Shown here: positions 62,813-64,000 of the stretch, piece after piece
How positions within the stretch are numbered: position 1 is the stretch's first letter
Layout: each line of letters opens with the position of its first letter
Origin: JACDAV01 sp964626755
GTDB lineage: Bacteria > Chloroflexota > Limnocylindria > Limnocylindrales > CSP1-4
Length of the DNA stretch: 64,000 nucleotides
Assembly: GCA_964626755.1 (NCBI GenBank)
Contig: CAZVGO010000006.1
Location: 1 to 64,000 of the forward strand
Direction of reading: 5' to 3'
Position numbers and translations under genes: made by a program
The notes under the pieces: generated by a model
What the model saw: the letters and a program-made list of their open reading frames with translations, nothing else
Told to the model about the DNA's origin: nothing
Databases searched by the model: none

Positions 62813-64000
62813 CAGGCGCGCCGCTGCCACGGCGCGCGATCCGCCGCCGCAGGCGCGACGCCCGCCGGTGGAGATCGGCCTCGAGCCGGGGCGCGGGCCG
62901 GCCGAGGCCGCGGGCACGGTCCGCGACCGCCTGAGCGGACGCCGTCGCGGAGAGTGCGCCGGCCGGGTCGCGCCGGCGGTGCTCGAGGAGCTTTGCCACC
63001 TCGACCCACGCGAGCGCGGCGATGGGTCCGCCCCCGAGCGCGAGGTCCCGCCACGCGTCGAGCGCGTCGTCCGCCCGGCCGAGCCGCTTGAGAAGCCGGG
63101 CACGGTCCGACAACAGCCTCTGGCGCTCCATCGGTGGCGTCCGGCGCGGCGGGCCGTCGTCGGTGTCAGGATCCGCCGCTCGCGCGAAGGCCAGACCGGC
63201 GTCGGCGCGGGTCGTCAGGAGCACGGTCCAGGTGAGCGGGCGACCCGGGGCGAGCGCCGGTGTCGGCGGCGCCTCGAGGGCAGCTTCGAGGCAGGCCAGT
63301 GCCTCGTCGTGGCGGCGCTCGCGCCCGAACGCGGCGGCGAGTCCGGCGAGATCTCCAGGCGGCGCGGATCGCCGCCGCTCTGCGTCGCCGTAGCGCGACT
63401 CGACGTGGACGAGCAGCCGCGCGAGCGACACGACGTCCTCGGCGTTGTGCCGGGCGACCTCGACGAGCGGTGACGGCGGGCCGCCGCGGAGGAAGTCGAG
63501 GTACCGGCCGGGGATATCCCAGCCCTCCACGTCGCCGTGCCGCCGGACTCCGAGGAGATCCTCCTCGACGGTTTGCAGCCGCGCGTCCGCGAGCCGGTGG
63601 CGGAAGATCCGCCGCACGAGCGGCAGTAGATCGAGATGGCCGGCGTGGACCGGGGGCCCGTGGCGGGCCATCCGGAATCTCGTGACGAGGAGCGGCCAGT
63701 CGAACCCCCGGCCGTTGTACGTGACGAGCCAGCCGGCGGCGGGGATGCTGGCCGCCACTTCGTCGAGCAGGGCCGGCTCGTCGGGCTGGTCCGGCAGGAG
63801 AAGCTGGACGGTGCGGAACCGATCGCCATGCCACCACCCAAGGCCGACGAGGAACGCGTACGTGCCGGTCGCCGTCCCGAGCCCGGTCGTCTCCGTGTCG
63901 AGGCAGACGAGAGGGGCTGCCAAGGGCGGCTGGCCGGGCAGGCGGGCGAGCCGGTCCCGGTCGAGTGGCAGCGGCTGGGACGCGGCCTCGACCCGGACGT
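62691..64000 (-). CDS. YprB-type RNase H-fold exonuclease domain protein (N-terminus outside window)
   Basis: The frame is open to the window end and reads on past the first TTG (63923) with family-like residues (LPLDRDRLARLPGQPP), so the N-terminus is missing. APLVCLDTETTGLGTATGTYAFLVGLGWW, VTYNGRGFDWPLL, HLDLLPLVRRIF and ARHNAEDVVSLARLLVHVE hold the DEDD-type acidic residues of the YprB/RNase_H_2 group. Residues after about 180 form helical TPR-like repeats (RHDEALACLEAALE, RADDALDAWRDLAL). The C-terminal 40 residues lie over the end of iolB and are Pro/Arg-rich. Presumed 3'-5' nuclease; target unknown. Confidence 0.8.
   Translation of the reverse strand, partial: VRVEAASQPLPLDRDRLARLPGQPPLAAPLVCLDTETTGLGTATGTYAFLVGLGWWHGDRFRTVQLLLPDQPDEPALLDEVAASIPAAGWLVTYNGRGFDWPLLVTRFRMARHGPPVHAGHLDLLPLVRRIFRHRLADARLQTVEEDLLGVRRHGDVEGWDIPGRYLDFLRGGPPSPLVEVARHNAEDVVSLARLLVHVESRYGDAERRRSAPPGDLAGLAAAFGRERRHDEALACLEAALEAPPTPALAPGRPLTWTVLLTTRADAGLAFARAADPDTDDGPPRRTPPMERQRLLSDRARLLKRLGRADDALDAWRDLALGGGPIAALAWVEVAKLLEHRRRDPAGALSATASAQAVADRARGLGRPAPRLEADLHRRASRLRRRIARRGSGAPVIARRAAPGDPVPLTPRRPGPSRGPGRTSRPSSGGPLPAR

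Overview
The window is very GC-rich, densely coded bacterial chromosome with no rRNA, tRNA, CRISPR array or transposase that I could recognise. Gene content (FhaA/FhaB FHA proteins beside RodA and a PBP, DUF2342 zincin, class V aminotransferase next to SerA, a UvrD-nuclease fusion, a T-box on valS), the many GTG/TTG starts and the extended -10 promoters placed almost on the start codon fit a Chloroflexota bacterium, perhaps of the Limnocylindria/Ellin6529 kind. That placement is an inference; no marker gene here settles it.

Layout. 1-2685: end of trigger factor, clpP, clpX (folding and proteolysis). 2786-5655: a GH2 glycosidase lipoprotein and a membrane protein. 5615-8640: valS behind a valine T-box riboswitch. 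8669-14925: an alpha-glucoside uptake and hydrolysis locus (two permeases, binding protein and LacI regulator on the minus strand; divergent GH13 alpha-glucosidase). 15009-18563: zinc-ribbon, FmdB, HTH and YihY proteins and a Glu/Pro repeat protein. 18740-23161: FHA-FHA-RodA-PBP cell-wall cluster. 23207-23356: an inverted-repeat element with nested hairpins. 23505-28133: MoxR-DUF58-transglutaminase operon. 28166-31742: a three-gene serine biosynthesis operon. 31926-40299: C39-like protease, MurJ, RarA, an intergenic repeat locus, a DUF4446-like stub and a UvrD/nuclease fusion. 40413-51537: mixed housekeeping genes (receiver protein, M20 amidohydrolase, ureohydrolase, methyltransferase, TadZ/CpaE-like ATPase, MurI, zincin, 2-hydroxyacid dehydrogenase, YchF, PfkB-type kinase). 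51547-62812: a myo-inositol catabolic regulon (LacI regulator, ABC importer, two Gfo/Idh dehydrogenases, IolE-like and ThDP enzymes, and divergently a transaldolase with IolB). 62691-64000: a YprB-type RNase H-fold protein, cut by the window end.

How it works together. Two LacI-controlled sugar loci share one design: an AT-rich palindrome lies just downstream of a predicted transcription start between divergent units, and a strong hairpin follows the solute-binding-protein gene, probably to favour that protein over the membrane subunits. The inositol locus is the most system-like part. It combines clear IolB, IolE-like and IolG-like proteins with an acetolactate-synthase-like ThDP enzyme where IolD is expected, plus a transaldolase translationally coupled to iolB, while iolC, iolJ and iolA are not recognised in the window. 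The serine operon pairs SerA with a class V aminotransferase and a histidine-phosphatase-fold enzyme, suggesting a complete pathway with a non-classical phosphoserine phosphatase. Several genes appear to be leaderless, and three seem to start at ATC or ATT.
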